Positions 63,881 through 64,000 of a stretch of DNA of 64,000 bases are shown here, in pieces. Below the pieces are notes generated by a model that was given only the letters and a program-made list of their open reading frames with translations, made no database searches and was not told the DNA's origin. This DNA is from Porticoccaceae bacterium (GTDB lineage Bacteria; Pseudomonadota; Gammaproteobacteria; Pseudomonadales; Porticoccaceae): assembly GCA_029252555.1 (NCBI GenBank), contig JAQXBF010000004.1:1-64000 (forward strand), given 5' to 3'. A program made the translations under genes and the position numbers. Each line of letters starts with the position of its first letter. Positions within the stretch are counted from its first letter, which is position 1.

Positions 63881-63960
63881 CTTTGTATGCTATTTTTTTA
63901 ATATAGGTCTAATCTTTAAGTGATGGTTATGCGCAGCCCGCGACTTTAAAGGAGATTTGT

Positions 63961-64000
63961 ATGGGAATGAGATATTTAATGATTGCTTTGCTCAGCTTGC
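63961..64000 (+). CDS. Start of an exported or membrane protein (5' end only)
   Basis: ATG 63961 has an excellent AAGGAGA site 5 bases upstream and opens GMRYLMIALLSL, the beginning of a signal peptide or membrane anchor, before the window ends. In Pseudomonas the gene after glnA is a small DUF4124-type protein followed by ntrB-ntrC, so that is the best guess from position alone. Confidence 0.55.
   Translation, partial: MGMRYLMIALLSL

Noticed and set aside
1-64000. CRISPR arrays, insertion sequences, prophage, integrons, tRNA or rRNA genes
   Set aside because: No regularly spaced repeats, transposase-like proteins, terminal inverted repeats around genes, or tRNA-like cloverleaf sequences were noticed on reading through; absence was judged by eye only.

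Overview
The window is a chromosomal segment of a free-living, probably marine gammaproteobacterium. The protein sequences most resemble the Cellvibrionales/SAR92-type lineages and, at one remove, Pseudomonas. Several local gene orders match what I remember of Pseudomonas: serA next to a D-2-hydroxyglutarate dehydrogenase; HAD phosphatase-rppH-ptsP-lgt-thyA-folA; argA; glnE-ilvE; nudF-yqiB-cpdA-yqiA-parE-parC; gpmI-envC-ctpA; typA-(thiI)-glnA. I could run no database search, so the taxonomic placement is inference. No rRNA, tRNA, CRISPR array, insertion sequence or prophage was seen.

Layout. 1-2049: the rpmG tail, a cold-shock protein and serA. 2150-6340: a forward run with an FAD-linked D-2-hydroxyacid dehydrogenase, a membrane protein, an FAH-family hydrolase, a DUF1653 protein, arfB and srkA. 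6345-14656: a DUF481 outer-membrane protein, gcvH, a HAD phosphatase, rppH-ptsP, an NRDE protein and lgt-thyA-folA. 14877-19986: a six-gene TonB2-type energy-transduction operon (DUF3450, TtpC-like, ExbB, ExbD, TonB, TPR). 20092-29058: ilvD, argA, a ruined secretion/pilus ATPase gene, glnE and ilvE. 29085-34191: an envelope-polysaccharide patch (two paralogous glycosyltransferases, a sulfotransferase, waaA) and tolC. 34422-41213: nudF, yqiB, cpdA, yqiA, parE, parC. 41329-53474: a ruined mscS, then ctpA, envC, gpmI, uup, an RND exporter, a hydroxyacid dehydrogenase and a PPi-type phosphofructokinase. 54236-64000: mpl, dtd, pip, tag, typA and glnA, with four gene remnants among them.

Most of the window is ordinary core metabolism and envelope biology. 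The notable pattern is gene decay. Six loci carry several independent lesions each while their neighbours are intact: a GspE/PulE-type ATPase, an MscS channel, an outer-membrane-like protein, a GGDEF protein, an EAL protein, and thiI, of which only the C-terminal rhodanese segment is left between typA and glnA. Together they suggest recent loss of cyclic-di-GMP signalling, a pilus/secretion motor and an osmotic safety valve, consistent with a shift to a simpler planktonic life (inference).

Regulation can be read best upstream of glnA: two near-consensus NtrC palindromes 30 bp apart and a sigma-54 -24/-12 promoter. Rho-independent terminators are clear after rpmG, csp, gcvH, the TPR gene/ilvD pair and glnA. 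I did not find a clearly novel multigene system. The most promising leads are the rhodanese remnant of thiI, the glycosyltransferase/sulfotransferase patch, the six-gene TonB operon with two accessory proteins of unclear role, and the extreme acidic tract in the RND exporter.
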